A stretch of DNA of 64,000 bases from VFKU01 sp964620045 (GCA_964620045.1 CAZUJL010000002.1:211248-275247); one strand, 5' to 3'. Positions 16,861 through 25,279 are shown, counted from the stretch's first letter. Notes: generated from the sequence alone by a model not told the origin. Numbers and translations: made by a program.

Positions 16861-17979
16861 TTAAGCGGCGTCGCCCCTGCGTTTTTCGAGCTTCCACCGC
16901 AAATATCCCTCGATGAACAGCTCGATATATCCATCCAGCACCTTCGTGGTGTTACCCGTTTCCACGCTCGTGCGGTGGTCCTTCACCAATTGATACGGAT
17001 GCAGCACATAGCTGCGGATCTGGCTGCCCCAGGCGACGTCCGCCTGTTGCCCGCGCTGCGCATCCAGTTCGGCCTGCTTCTTTTTCATCTCGATGTCGTA
17101 GAGCTTCGCCTTCAGCATCTGTAGCGCCACTTCGCGGTTGCGGTGCTGCGAGCGCTCCACCTGGCACTGCACCACAATGCCCGTGGGTATATGCGTCAGC
17201 CGCACGGCCGAGTTCGTCTTGTTCACGTGCTGGCCGCCGGCGCCGCCCGAACGGCAGACGGTCAGTTCGATTTCTTCGTCCTTCACCTCGATGTCGATGT
17301 CGTCGTCGATTTCCGCGAGCACTTCAACCGCCGCGAAGGACGTATGCCGCCGCGCCTGTGAATCATACGGACTAATGCGCACCAGCCGGTGCACGCCGTT
17401 CTCGGATTTCAGGTAGCCATAGGCCATCGGCCCGGTCACCTTGATCGTCGCGCCCTTCAGCCCGGCTTCGTCGCCGTCCTGGTAGTCCAGCACATCCACG
17501 CTGAATTCGCGCCGCTCGCAGAATCGCGTCAGCATGCGGTACAGCATCGAGGCCCAGTCGCAGGATTCCGTGCCGCCCGCGCCCGGATGCACGCTCACAA
17601 TCGCGTTCTTCGCGTCCATCGGGTCGCTCAGCAGGCTGTCCAGCTCCACCTGCGTCAGCTTTTCCTCGATCTTGTCGACCAGCTCGGCGATTTCTTTGCC
17701 CATCGATTCCTCGCCCTCTTCGTTGGCGAGTTCAATGAGGCCGATTCCGTCGTCGAGCTCGCGGCGCAGGTCGTCCGGCGCGGCCAGCGACGTTTTGAGC
17801 ATTTTCAATTCCTGCACGACTTTCTGCGCAGGGTCGGGATCGTTCCAGAAATCCTGCGCCGACATCCGCTCTTCGAGCACAGCAATTTTCTTGCGTGTCT
17901 GGTCAAGGTTCAGCGCGCCGAGCAGCTCCTCAAAGCGCTCAGCCACCTTGCGCAATCGTGCGGATTCTTCTTCAAACAT
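16861..17979 (-). CDS. prfB: Peptide chain release factor 2 (single frame, SPY variant)
   Basis: 372 residues. RF2 features: N-terminal coiled coil, GAGGTESCDWASMLYRML at ~133-150, stop-codon recognition loop ISPYDSQARRHTSF (202-215), and the peptidyl hydrolase motif GGQ at 248-250. It releases chains at UGA and UAA. Two oddities: the recognition tripeptide is SPY (203-205), where RF2 normally has SPF; and the gene has no programmed +1 frameshift, reading CTT-GAC in frame at 17902-17907 where many orthologues have CTT-T-GAC with an in-frame TGA. It lies between cdsA (71 nt) and lysS (9 nt). Confidence 0.96.
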   Translation of the reverse strand: MFEEESARLRKVAERFEELLGALNLDQTRKKIAVLEERMSAQDFWNDPDPAQKVVQELKMLKTSLAAPDDLRRELDDGIGLIELANEEGEESMGKEIAELVDKIEEKLTQVELDSLLSDPMDAKNAIVSVHPGAGGTESCDWASMLYRMLTRFCERREFSVDVLDYQDGDEAGLKGATIKVTGPMAYGYLKSENGVHRLVRISPYDSQARRHTSFAAVEVLAEIDDDIDIEVKDEEIELTVCRSGGAGGQHVNKTNSAVRLTHIPTGIVVQCQVERSQHRNREVALQMLKAKLYDIEMKKKQAELDAQRGQQADVAWGSQIRSYVLHPYQLVKDHRTSVETGNTTKVLDGYIELFIEGYLRWKLEKRRGDAA

Positions 17980-18050
17980 ATCGGAAACTCACAGTTCCGC
18001 CGGAGCTCAAACCCAGGATTGACCGGCCGGGAAAGCGAAGGAAAACGGCG

Positions 18051-18869
18051 TCAAAGGACCGTTATATAGTACAAAACCGGCGCGGCGAAAAGGAACCCGT
18101 CGAAGCGATCCAGCGCGCCGCCATGTCCCGGCAGGAGCTGGCCCGAATCCTTCACACCCGCATCGCGCTTGAGCGTCGACTTCACCAGATCGCTCAACTG
18201 CGCCACCACGGAGAGCGTCGCGCCGGTCGCGGCATAGCGCGTCAGATCCCAATCGGGAAACGCAGTCCAGCCAAAGCGCTGGCGGAGCGCACCAACAACC
18301 ACCGCACCGATCACGGCAAACACGAAACCACCTGCCGCGCCTTCCCATGTTTTTTTCGGGCTGACCACCGGCGCCATCGGGTGCTTGCCGATGCTCTTGC
18401 CGGTGAAGTAGGCGGCGGTGTCCGTCAGCACGACAGCGACGACCAGCAGCATAACCAGCCCCGGACCTTCCGGATCGAACTGATGCAGCATCAGCACATG
18501 CGCCGGACACCACGCGGTGTACAGCAATCCCGCGAACGCGCCCGCCATGCCGCCCGCCGACGGCGGACTCGACATCACCTGCGCCAACCCGACGAGGACC
18601 AGCGCGCACACAAGGCCCACGTTCAGATACAGCGCATCGGCCCGCCACGCGGTCACCACAATCACCAGCCCGCCGATCAGCGCCGCCGGCTCGTGAATGG
18701 GGAGCTGCCGCGCCCGCAGCAACTCGGCGAACTCGTGCATGGCGATCAGCACGACCAGCGCCACTAGCGCCGCAAAGCCGATTTTGAGCGCCGGCACCCA
18801 GAACAGCACCAGCACAATCGGCAACACCACAAGCGCCGTGATCACACGCTGCACCAGATTGTTTTTCAT
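18051..18869 (-). CDS. cdsA: Phosphatidate cytidylyltransferase
   Basis: 272 residues, integral membrane, about seven to eight helices. The CDP-diglyceride synthase signature is complete near the C-terminus: STLKRDAGVKDSGQLLPGHGG then DRFD (residues 231-257). It makes CDP-diacylglycerol from phosphatidate and CTP for phospholipid synthesis. The start is ATG 18869-18867, overlapping the uppS stop in an ATGA (18866-18869). The same frame continues upstream to 18956, but that stretch is the antisense of uppS and is not protein-like for this family. uppS-cdsA coupling is the common bacterial order; dxr and rseP, which often follow, are absent here. Confidence 0.95.
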   Translation of the reverse strand: MKNNLVQRVITALVVLPIVLVLFWVPALKIGFAALVALVVLIAMHEFAELLRARQLPIHEPAALIGGLVIVVTAWRADALYLNVGLVCALVLVGLAQVMSSPPSAGGMAGAFAGLLYTAWCPAHVLMLHQFDPEGPGLVMLLVVAVVLTDTAAYFTGKSIGKHPMAPVVSPKKTWEGAAGGFVFAVIGAVVVGALRQRFGWTAFPDWDLTRYAATGATLSVVAQLSDLVKSTLKRDAGVKDSGQLLPGHGGALDRFDGFLFAAPVLYYITVL

Positions 18870-19642
18870 GCGCGCGGTCGCCCCCCGAAGTTCCGATCGC
18901 GCTCCTGGAACTCTCGAATCGCGTCGTGCAGGTGCCGCTTGCGGAAATCGGGCCACAGCGTCGGCGTTATCACCAACTCAGCATAGGACGCCTGCCACAG
19001 CATGAAATTGCTCAGGCGCACATGACCACCCGTGCGCACGAGCAGATCGAGATCGGCGGAGTGGGGATCATAAAGCCGCTGCGCGATCATCGTCTCGTCG
19101 ATCGCGTCCAGTCGAAACTTGCCGACCTTCGCGTCCTCGGCGATCGACTTGCACGCGTCCACAATTTCCGCGCGCGCGCCGTAGTTGATTGCAAAATTCA
19201 CCTGCATCGCGCGGTTGTTCTTCGTGCGCTCGCGCGAGGCGTCCATTTCATCCAGCACCTTGCTCGGCAATCCGTCGCGCCGGCCGATGTACTGCACGCG
19301 GATGCCTTCGGCGTGCAGATTGTCCAGTTCCAGCGCGATGTATTTGCTGAGCAGGCGGAACAATCCCGACACTTCGGCCTTCGACCGTCGCCAGTTCTCC
19401 GTAGAAAACGCATACAGCGTGAGTGTCTGGATGCCGCCGAGTTCCCGGCAACCTTCGATCACGGCCCGCACGGCCTTGGCCCCGGCTTCGTGGCCCTTGA
19501 GGCGCGAAAGATTTTGTTTCTTCGCCCAGCGGCCGTTGCCGTCCATCACGATGGCCACGTGCCGGGGCAGACGCTTTGGGTCGAGTCCGCTGTTTTCCGC
19601 CGAACTGGTCACGCGCGGCGCCCCATGCGTTGTGAGTGGCAT
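18866..19642 (-). CDS. uppS: Undecaprenyl diphosphate synthase (isoprenyl transferase)
   Basis: 258 residues. cis-prenyltransferase motifs: HVAIVMDGNGRWAKK with the catalytic/Mg Asp 34, LTLYAFSTENWRR (75-86), INYGARAEI, and LLVRTGGHVRLSNFMLWQ (200-217). It makes the C55 lipid carrier for peptidoglycan and O-antigen. The last motif normally reads RTGGE-x-R; here residue 207 is His instead of the Glu that helps bind Mg2+ in E. coli (E213). The substitution is plain in the DNA (codon CAT). It starts 55 nt after frr and overlaps cdsA by 4 nt. Confidence 0.93.
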   Translation of the reverse strand: MPLTTHGAPRVTSSAENSGLDPKRLPRHVAIVMDGNGRWAKKQNLSRLKGHEAGAKAVRAVIEGCRELGGIQTLTLYAFSTENWRRSKAEVSGLFRLLSKYIALELDNLHAEGIRVQYIGRRDGLPSKVLDEMDASRERTKNNRAMQVNFAINYGARAEIVDACKSIAEDAKVGKFRLDAIDETMIAQRLYDPHSADLDLLVRTGGHVRLSNFMLWQASYAELVITPTLWPDFRKRHLHDAIREFQERDRNFGGRPRA

Positions 19643-19697
19643 CGGCGTCTGGCCGATGAAGAAGTATCCGGAAAATGCGAGTCCACCAGGCGGGGGA

Positions 19698-20243
19698 CTA
19701 GACTTCCATGATTTCCTTTTCCTTCGCCTTCAAATCGTGGTCGATCTTGCTCACGAATTCGTCCGTCGCCTTCTGAATGTCATCACCCAGGCGCTTGGCT
19801 TCGTCCTCGGGAATCGTCTTGTCTTTCTTCACCGCTTCCATCTCGTGCCGGCGCACATTGCGCACCGCCACGCGCGCTTCCTCGGCCAGCTTGCCGATGT
19901 GCTTCACCAGATCGCGGCGGCGGTCTTCGCTCAGTTCCGGAATCGTCACGCGGATGGACTTGCCGTCGTTCTTCGGCGTCACGCCCAGGTTCGCGGCCAT
20001 GATCGCTTTTTCGATCGGCCCGATCATCCCCTTGTCCCACGGCTGGATCAGGATGCTGCGCGCTTCGGGCGCGCTCGTGGACGCCATCTGGTTCAGTTTC
20101 ATCTTCTGGCCATACGCGTCGATTTCCAAGCTGTCCACCAGCCCTGTCGATGCCCGGCCCGTGCGGATGTGCACGATTTCGTTTTCAAAGGACCCCAGGC
20201 ACTTCGTCATCTTGTCGCGCGCTTCCGCCACCAGCTTGTGCAT
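19698..20243 (-). CDS. frr: Ribosome recycling factor
   Basis: 181 residues, the standard RRF length. The three-helix-bundle and beta domains are recognisable: FENEIVHIRTGRASTGLVDSL (19-39), SILIQPWDKGMIGPIEKAI, GKSIRVTIPELSEDRRRDLVK and the C-terminal helix with SKIDHDLKAKEKEIM. With EF-G it splits the post-termination ribosome. It begins 3 nt after the pyrH stop, in the classical rpsB-tsf-pyrH-frr order. Confidence 0.97.
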   Translation of the reverse strand: MHKLVAEARDKMTKCLGSFENEIVHIRTGRASTGLVDSLEIDAYGQKMKLNQMASTSAPEARSILIQPWDKGMIGPIEKAIMAANLGVTPKNDGKSIRVTIPELSEDRRRDLVKHIGKLAEEARVAVRNVRRHEMEAVKKDKTIPEDEAKRLGDDIQKATDEFVSKIDHDLKAKEKEIMEV

Positions 20244-20246
20244 CGC

Positions 20247-20966
20247 TCACCCTCCCTGAACGAACGTGCCGATCGCTTCGCCTTGCAGCGCCCGCACGAT
20301 GTTTCCCTTGTGCGTCAGATCGAAAACCAGAATCGGCAGCTTGTTCTCGCGGCACAGCGAGATCGCCGTCGCGTCCATCACCTGCAGATTCCGCGCAAGC
20401 ACTTCCGTGTAGCTCAGCACATCGTAGCGCTTCGCATCTTTGTTTTTCTTCGGGTCGCTGTCGTAAATGCCGTCGACCTTCGTCGCCTTGAACAGCACCT
20501 CGGCCCCGATTTCGGTCGCGCGCAATGCCGCCGCCGTGTCCGTGGTGAAGAAGGGATTGCCCGTGCCCGCGCCAAAAATCACCACGCGGCCTTTTTCGAT
20601 GTGCCGGATCGCGCGCCGCCGGATATAAGGCTCAGCCACCGGCCGCACTTCGATCGCGGAAAGCACGCGCGAGGGAACCCCGCGCTTTTCCAGGCCCGCC
20701 TGCAGCGCCAGAGCGTTGATCAGCGTCGCCAGCATGCCCATGTAGTCGCCGGTCGGCTTATCGAGACCGCTGGTCATGCCTTCGGAGCCGCGGAAGATGT
20801 TTCCGCCGCCGACCACAAGGCCGATTTCCACGCCCATCTCGTGCAGTTCGGCAATCTCGTCGCAGAAGCGCCCGACTGTGTCGAATTCAATACCGCTTTG
20901 CCGCGGGCCCTGTAGGGCCTCGCCGCTCAGCTTGAGCAGGATCCGCTTATACGCGGGGTCGCCCAA
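20247..20966 (-). CDS. pyrH: UMP kinase
   Basis: 239 residues. Amino-acid-kinase fold typical of bacterial PyrH: YKRILLKLSGEAL near the start, GLVVGGGNIFRG, GDYMGMLATLINALALQ, GAGTGNPFFTTDTAAALRA, and the late AISLCRENKLPILVFDL. It phosphorylates UMP to UDP, feeding RNA and sugar-nucleotide pools. It lies 3 nt after tsf and 3 nt before frr. Confidence 0.97.
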   Translation of the reverse strand: MGDPAYKRILLKLSGEALQGPRQSGIEFDTVGRFCDEIAELHEMGVEIGLVVGGGNIFRGSEGMTSGLDKPTGDYMGMLATLINALALQAGLEKRGVPSRVLSAIEVRPVAEPYIRRRAIRHIEKGRVVIFGAGTGNPFFTTDTAAALRATEIGAEVLFKATKVDGIYDSDPKKNKDAKRYDVLSYTEVLARNLQVMDATAISLCRENKLPILVFDLTHKGNIVRALQGEAIGTFVQGG

Positions 20967-20969
20967 GGG

Positions 20970-21635
20970 CTAGTTTCCGCTCTGCTTCAGCGCCTCGGCG
21001 ACTTCCGCCGCGAGGTCGGTCTGTTTCTTCTCGATGCCTTCGCCCAGCACGAAGCGCGCGAACCGGCGCACGTCGATCTTCTCGCCGCTCTTCCCGCTAA
21101 ATTCGGCGACCAGCTTGCTAATCGTCGTCTTCGGTTCCTTGATGAACGGCTGATCGAGCAGGCAGAAGTCCTCGTAGAACTTGTTCATCTTGCCGTCGGC
21201 GATCTTGTCGACCATGTTCGCCGGCTTGCCGCTCTCGGCGATCTGCTTGCGCAGCACGGCTTTTTCTTCCTCGATGACGCTCGCCGGCACATCTTCGCGG
21301 CGCAGCCACTTCGGCGGGAACGGTGTGCCGCACACATGCTGGCACAGGTCCTTGCCCAACTGCTGGAAGCCTTCACCGCGCGCGACGAAGTCGGTCTCGC
21401 AGTTAATCTCCACCAGCACGCCGATCTTCCCGCCCATATGAATGTACGAGAACACCGCGCCTTCCGCCGCCACGCGCCCGGTCTTCTTCGCGGCGTTCGA
21501 GATGCCCTTCTCGCGCAGCCACAACTCGGCCTTCGCCATGTCGCCGGCCGTCTCCGTCAGTGCCTTCTTGCAATCCATCATGCCCGCGCCGGATTTCTCG
21601 CGCAGGTCTTGGACGTCTTTCGCCGTGAAACTCAT
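20970..21635 (-). CDS. tsf: Elongation factor Ts
   Basis: 221 residues. The UBA-like N-terminus carries LREKSGAGMMDCKKAL, followed by the EF-Ts core with VLVEINCETDFVARGE and a C-terminal module IDVRRFARFVLGEGIEKKQTDLAAEV. It is on the short side (E. coli 283), matching the single-core form found in several phyla. It recycles EF-Tu from GDP to GTP. It lies 66 nt after rpsB, an almost universal pairing. Confidence 0.97.
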   Translation of the reverse strand: MSFTAKDVQDLREKSGAGMMDCKKALTETAGDMAKAELWLREKGISNAAKKTGRVAAEGAVFSYIHMGGKIGVLVEINCETDFVARGEGFQQLGKDLCQHVCGTPFPPKWLRREDVPASVIEEEKAVLRKQIAESGKPANMVDKIADGKMNKFYEDFCLLDQPFIKEPKTTISKLVAEFSGKSGEKIDVRRFARFVLGEGIEKKQTDLAAEVAEALKQSGN

Positions 21636-21701
21636 TGGTGCAACTTGCTCCTCACGTGTTGAAAATCAGTGCCCGGTGGCCCAATGGGGCCCAAGCGACG
21701 A

Positions 21702-22547
21702 CTAGTTCTCTTCGTCGTCCGCGTTCGCGATGGCCGCGGCAGCCACTTTCTCGGACTCCGCATCGCCGCCCTTCACCGCCTGGCGCGCCAGCTTCGCGGA
21801 ACGCACGGCCTTCGCCGCATCCGCCGCAACCTTCGCCGCCGCATCTTCGCGGTCCTTCTCGAAGCGAGAGCGGCCTTCGATCGCCGCGTCCGCCAGCACC
21901 GAGCAGAAGAGCGAGATCGCGCGAATGGCGTCGTCATTGCCCGGAATGGGGATATCGACCGCTTCAGGGTCGCTGTTCGTATCGCAAATCGCCACGCACG
22001 GAATCTTCATGCGGCGCGCTTCCTTCACCGCGATGTCTTCACGGTGCGAATCAATCACGAAAATCAGGCTCGGAAGCTCCGGCATCGTCTTGATGCCCGA
22101 CAGGTTCTTCTCCAGCTTCTCGCGCCACTTGCGCTTCTCGATCTGTTCCTTCTTCGTGTACTGCTCGATCTTGCCGGTCTGTTCTTCTTCGACAATCTTC
22201 GCCAGCGACTTGATGCTCTGCTGAATCGTCTGCCAGTTCGTCAGCGTGCCGCCAAGCCAGCGGTTGTTCACGTAGTACTGGCCGCTGCGATCCGCCTGCT
22301 GCTGGATCGTCTCGCGCGCCTGTTTCTTCGTGCCGACAAACAAGACCGTGCCGCCGCGCGCCGTCGTCTCGCGCACAGCCTTATAGGCGCGCTGCAACTG
22401 ACGGATCGTCTTCTGCAGGTCGATGATGTAGATGCCGTGCCGCTCGCCGTAAATATAACGGCTCATCTTGGGATTCCAGCGGCGGGTTTGGTGTCCGAAG
22501 TGAATACCGGACTCCAACAGGTCTTTCATGGTCAGGGTGGTGGACAT
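21702..22547 (-). CDS. rpsB: 30S ribosomal protein S2
   Basis: 281 residues from ATG 22547-22545. S2 motifs: LLESGIHFGHQTRRWNPKM, FVGTKKQARETIQQQA, NNRWLGGTLTNWQTIQQS, PSLIFVIDSHREDIAVKEA and IPGNDDAIRAISLF. The last ~50 residues form an Ala/Lys/Glu-rich tail beyond the usual fold. The frame is open further upstream to 22799, but this passes through the promoter and leader; AAAGGAGA at 22558-22565 sets the start 10 nt on. It heads the operon ending with lolD. Confidence 0.97.
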   Translation of the reverse strand: MSTTLTMKDLLESGIHFGHQTRRWNPKMSRYIYGERHGIYIIDLQKTIRQLQRAYKAVRETTARGGTVLFVGTKKQARETIQQQADRSGQYYVNNRWLGGTLTNWQTIQQSIKSLAKIVEEEQTGKIEQYTKKEQIEKRKWREKLEKNLSGIKTMPELPSLIFVIDSHREDIAVKEARRMKIPCVAICDTNSDPEAVDIPIPGNDDAIRAISLFCSVLADAAIEGRSRFEKDREDAAAKVAADAAKAVRSAKLARQAVKGGDAESEKVAAAAIANADDEEN

Positions 22548-22565
22548 GCGGGAACGCTCTCCTTT

Positions 22566-22598
22566 GGGTTGCCTGCGGGGCCCCGGCCGGCACAACCC
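22566..22598 (-). promoter_or_regulatory. Hairpin in the rpsB leader next to the Shine-Dalgarno
   Basis: In the minus-strand transcript the arms at 22589-22598 and 22566-22573 pair (GGGTTG with CAACCC, then GCC with GGC across a one-base bulge), enclosing a self-complementary CGGGGCCCCG. The stem ends directly beside the SD at 22558-22565. The leader is ~105 nt long. S2 represses its own operon in other bacteria through leader RNA; a similar role is plausible but not shown. Confidence 0.5.
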
Positions 22599-22658
22599 GC
22601 GCGCACGCGAGCACCCATGCCGACGGTATAGGTGGGACCCCTGAAACAGTAAGCCGAA

Positions 22659-22687
22659 AGCATAGCATCCGGCAGGGCCGAAAACAA
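22659..22687 (-). promoter_or_regulatory. Promoter of the rpsB-lolD operon
   Basis: On the minus strand TTGTTT (22682-22687) and TATGCT (22659-22664) are separated by exactly 17 bp, placing transcription start near 22652. It lies directly after the end of the MATE gene (stop 22705-22707). Confidence 0.6.
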
Positions 22688-22704
22688 GGCAAAAGCCTAT
22701 GTTT

Positions 22705-24165
22705 TTACTTCGCTTCGGCTTCCGCGCCGACTGGCACGGGATCTTTGGTTGCCGGCGTGCCTTCCGACGTAAAGATATTGATGTGCCGCCATTCGCCACG
22801 GTAAAAGCGCCACGCGAACGCGCCGCTCAGCACGATCACATATATCGTCGCGCCGTACCACGCGCCCAGCGCGCCTTGGCCCAGTGTATGCGAGAACAGC
22901 AGCGCCAGCGGTAGGTTCACGCCCCACGCGCCAATCATCAGCGCCACCATCACCCAGCGCGTATCGCCCGCGCCGCGCAACGCGCCCATGAACACAATGC
23001 TCAGCGCGTCGAAGCCCGCGAAGATCGCCGCCAGGATCAACAAATACCGGCCAAGCTGGATCACTTCCGGATCTTCCGAGAACAAGCCCATCAATTGCCG
23101 GCCGAACACGGCCAGCACAATGCCAATGCTCGTCATGATCACGATGCCCAGTTTCACGGCCGTGATCGCGCGCTTGCGCGCCAAGAGGTAGTTCCCGCGC
23201 CCAAGCCACTGGCCCACGATCGGCGTCGTCGCCATCCCCAGGCCCATGGCCGGCAGGAAACACAAATGCATGAAGTTGATCGCGCCCACATGCGCCGCCA
23301 GTTGCACCGCGCCAAAGCCACCCACGATGAAGCTGGTGAAAATGCCCCACGCAGCGACATCCAGGAAACTCGACAAACCCGACGGCCAGCCGATGCGAAA
23401 CAACTCCGCCGCCTTGCCCGATTGGAAGCGCCACGTCTTGCGCGAGTGGTAGTCCGCGTTCACGCGATCGCTCAAGAAGAACGATAGCAGCAGTAAGACC
23501 TGGAACAACAGCGCCAAACACGTCGCCGTCGCCGCGCCCGCGATGCCCATCTTCGGCGCGCCGAAATGGCCCAGCGTCAGCGTGTACGCAAGAATGATAT
23601 TGACGATGTTCGCCGCAATCGTTGATGTCATCGGCAGCGTCGCGCGGCCGATCGCCTGGAAGAACGACGCCAGCGCCACTTCACTCGCCACCAGCACGAA
23701 ACCCAGAATACGGATCCGGAAATAAACCAGTTCCAATTCAGTTACTTCCGGTTCGTGCCCCATCCGCTCAAAGAACGGCCGCGCCAGCGGAAGAAACGCG
23801 ATCACGGCCAGGCCGGTCAGCAGTGAGATATAGATTCCCTGCCACGCGTAGCGCGAGCAGTTCTCATATTCTTTGCGGCCATAACTCTGCGACACAAATG
23901 TGCTGACACATCCCGCCACGCCGACAAAGAAAATGCCAATCACATACGCCCAAAGACCCGCCGACCCAATCGCGGCCAGATGCACCGGTTCCGCTTCGCC
24001 ACGGTCCAAGGTAGACACGATGTACTTGTCTACGAAGTCCATAATGACGAAGGACAAGTTGCCGAGCATGATCGGCCAGGCCATGCGCGTGACTTCGCGC
24101 AAGCCGCTCCAGCGCCCTTCCGGGGCCGCATCATGAACAGGCAAATTTTGTGCTGCGAATTCCAT
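22705..24165 (-). CDS. MATE-family multidrug/metabolite exporter
   Basis: 486 residues with twelve hydrophobic helices in the two-repeat MATE arrangement: helix 1 MAWPIMLGNLSFVIMDFVDKY, FFVGVAGCVSTFVSQSYGRKEYE, second half IGWPSGLSSFLDVAAWGIFTSFIV, and PAMGLGMATTPIVGQWLGRGN. These are the NorM/DinF-type signatures. It exports small cationic compounds or metabolites with Na+ or H+; the substrate is unknown. The ATG at 24165 is taken as start; a TTG at 24189 would add eight residues, and neither has a clear ribosome site. The C-terminus is a charged Ala/Glu tail. It ends just before the rpsB promoter. Confidence 0.88.
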   Translation of the reverse strand: MEFAAQNLPVHDAAPEGRWSGLREVTRMAWPIMLGNLSFVIMDFVDKYIVSTLDRGEAEPVHLAAIGSAGLWAYVIGIFFVGVAGCVSTFVSQSYGRKEYENCSRYAWQGIYISLLTGLAVIAFLPLARPFFERMGHEPEVTELELVYFRIRILGFVLVASEVALASFFQAIGRATLPMTSTIAANIVNIILAYTLTLGHFGAPKMGIAGAATATCLALLFQVLLLLSFFLSDRVNADYHSRKTWRFQSGKAAELFRIGWPSGLSSFLDVAAWGIFTSFIVGGFGAVQLAAHVGAINFMHLCFLPAMGLGMATTPIVGQWLGRGNYLLARKRAITAVKLGIVIMTSIGIVLAVFGRQLMGLFSEDPEVIQLGRYLLILAAIFAGFDALSIVFMGALRGAGDTRWVMVALMIGAWGVNLPLALLFSHTLGQGALGAWYGATIYVIVLSGAFAWRFYRGEWRHINIFTSEGTPATKDPVPVGAEAEAK

Positions 24166-24377
24166 AAAAACCGTTGTTTTTCCACGCAAAACGGGCTGCG
24201 CAGTTTACCATACAGGTAGTGACTATGCGCACTGCGCGGCCTTCTTTCGACGAGTGTGTCGGTTTATTTCCGGATCGTTTTAGGTCGTCAAGCGAGAACA
24301 CTTTGGTGTCAGACGCACCATCGGAAACAACGCGTTCCATCGTTGGCAGACGCGGTGTTTGATTGGCGTGCTGGAAC

Positions 24378-24406
24378 TGGACAGCCCCCAAAGTGTTGGA
24401 TATACT
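24378..24406 (+). promoter_or_regulatory. Strong sigma-70-type promoter for the secreted LolA/LppX-like gene
   Basis: TGGACA (24378-24383) and TATACT (24401-24406) with a 17-bp spacer. The best consensus match in the 317-bp divergent gap 24166-24482, which otherwise holds nothing I recognise. Start of transcription near 24413, giving a ~70-nt leader to GTG 24483. Confidence 0.72.
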
Positions 24407-24482
24407 CGCCGTCTGGGCTGTTTTCGGATCGGGAACTGTTTGGAAATTTTTTCCAAGCGCAAACAAAACTAGGAGAACTCTC

Positions 24483-25262
24483 GTGTCGTACAAGAAACTG
24501 GGGTTGGTGGCTGCGGCGTTGGCCATGGGCGTCTCGTGCCTCGTGAGCCGCGTTGCGATGGCGGCCGATGCGCCGTCGCCGAAGGACATCGTCGCCAAGT
24601 ACATCGAGGCGACCGGTGGTGAAGCGAAGTGGAAGGCCCTCAAGAGCCGCACCGCGAAGGGCTCGCTGAACGTCGTCGCCATGGGCATGACGGGCACGAT
24701 GACGCAGTACGTGCAAGGCGACAATGCGAAGATGATCATGGCGCTCGACGGTTTCGGCGAGTTCCTGAACGGCATGAAGGACGGCAAGGTGTGGTCCTCG
24801 AACATGATGCAGGGTGACACGCTCGTCGAAGGCGCTGAAGCCGAAGCCGCCAAGCAGCAGTTCGACCTCCAGCAGTGGCTGCATTGGGAAAAGTACTACC
24901 CGAAGGCCGAGACCGTCGGTGAAGAAGCTGTCGGCGACAAGACCGCCTACAAAGTCGTCTTCACCCCGGCCGATGGCGAAGCCGTTACCCACTGGTTCGA
25001 CAAGGACAGCGGCCTCCTGATCCAGACCTTCGGTCCTGGCATGGGCGGACCGGCCACGACGACCTACAAGGACTACAAGGAAGTCAACGGCCTCACGGTT
25101 GCGCACTCTCAGGCTATGGAAGGCGCCAACGGCCCGATCGAAATGACATTCGAATCGATCGAGTTCAACGCGGACATCGATGCGGCGAACTTCGAAGTGC
25201 CGGCTGCCATCGCTGCCCTCATGAATCCGGGTGCGGCCCCTGCGGCTGCCCCGACGAACTAA
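24483..25262 (+). CDS. Secreted LolA/LppX-like beta-sheet protein
   Basis: 259 residues from GTG 24483 (AGGAG 7 nt upstream). Signal peptide residues 1-28 (cleavage after AMA). The mature protein opens with PSPKDIVAKYIEATGGEAKWKALKS and alternates strands such as AKGSLNVVAMGMTG, KTAYKVVFTPADG and ATTTYKDYKEVNGL. This is the pattern of secreted 'outer-membrane lipoprotein-sorting-like' proteins that share the half-barrel fold of LolA/LppX and are abundant in Acidobacteria and Planctomycetes. Lipid or hydrophobic ligand handling is a fold-based guess. The ending is Ala/Pro-rich. Single gene with its own promoter and terminator. Confidence 0.75.
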   Translation: MSYKKLGLVAAALAMGVSCLVSRVAMAADAPSPKDIVAKYIEATGGEAKWKALKSRTAKGSLNVVAMGMTGTMTQYVQGDNAKMIMALDGFGEFLNGMKDGKVWSSNMMQGDTLVEGAEAEAAKQQFDLQQWLHWEKYYPKAETVGEEAVGDKTAYKVVFTPADGEAVTHWFDKDSGLLIQTFGPGMGGPATTTYKDYKEVNGLTVAHSQAMEGANGPIEMTFESIEFNADIDAANFEVPAAIAALMNPGAAPAAAPTN

Positions 25263-25279
25263 TCCCGTTCGTTCACACT

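Noticed and set aside
15355..17124. 589-codon open frame on the plus strand
   Set aside because: Antisense to lysS and prfB; composition of a G+C-rich shadow (Arg, His, Leu runs).
17902..17980. Programmed frameshift in prfB
   Set aside because: The whole gene reads in one frame and the TGA is missing.
22548..22799. N-terminal extension of rpsB
   Set aside because: Runs through the predicted promoter and leader and overlaps the end of the MATE gene; S2 proteins start at the MSTTLTMKDLL segment.
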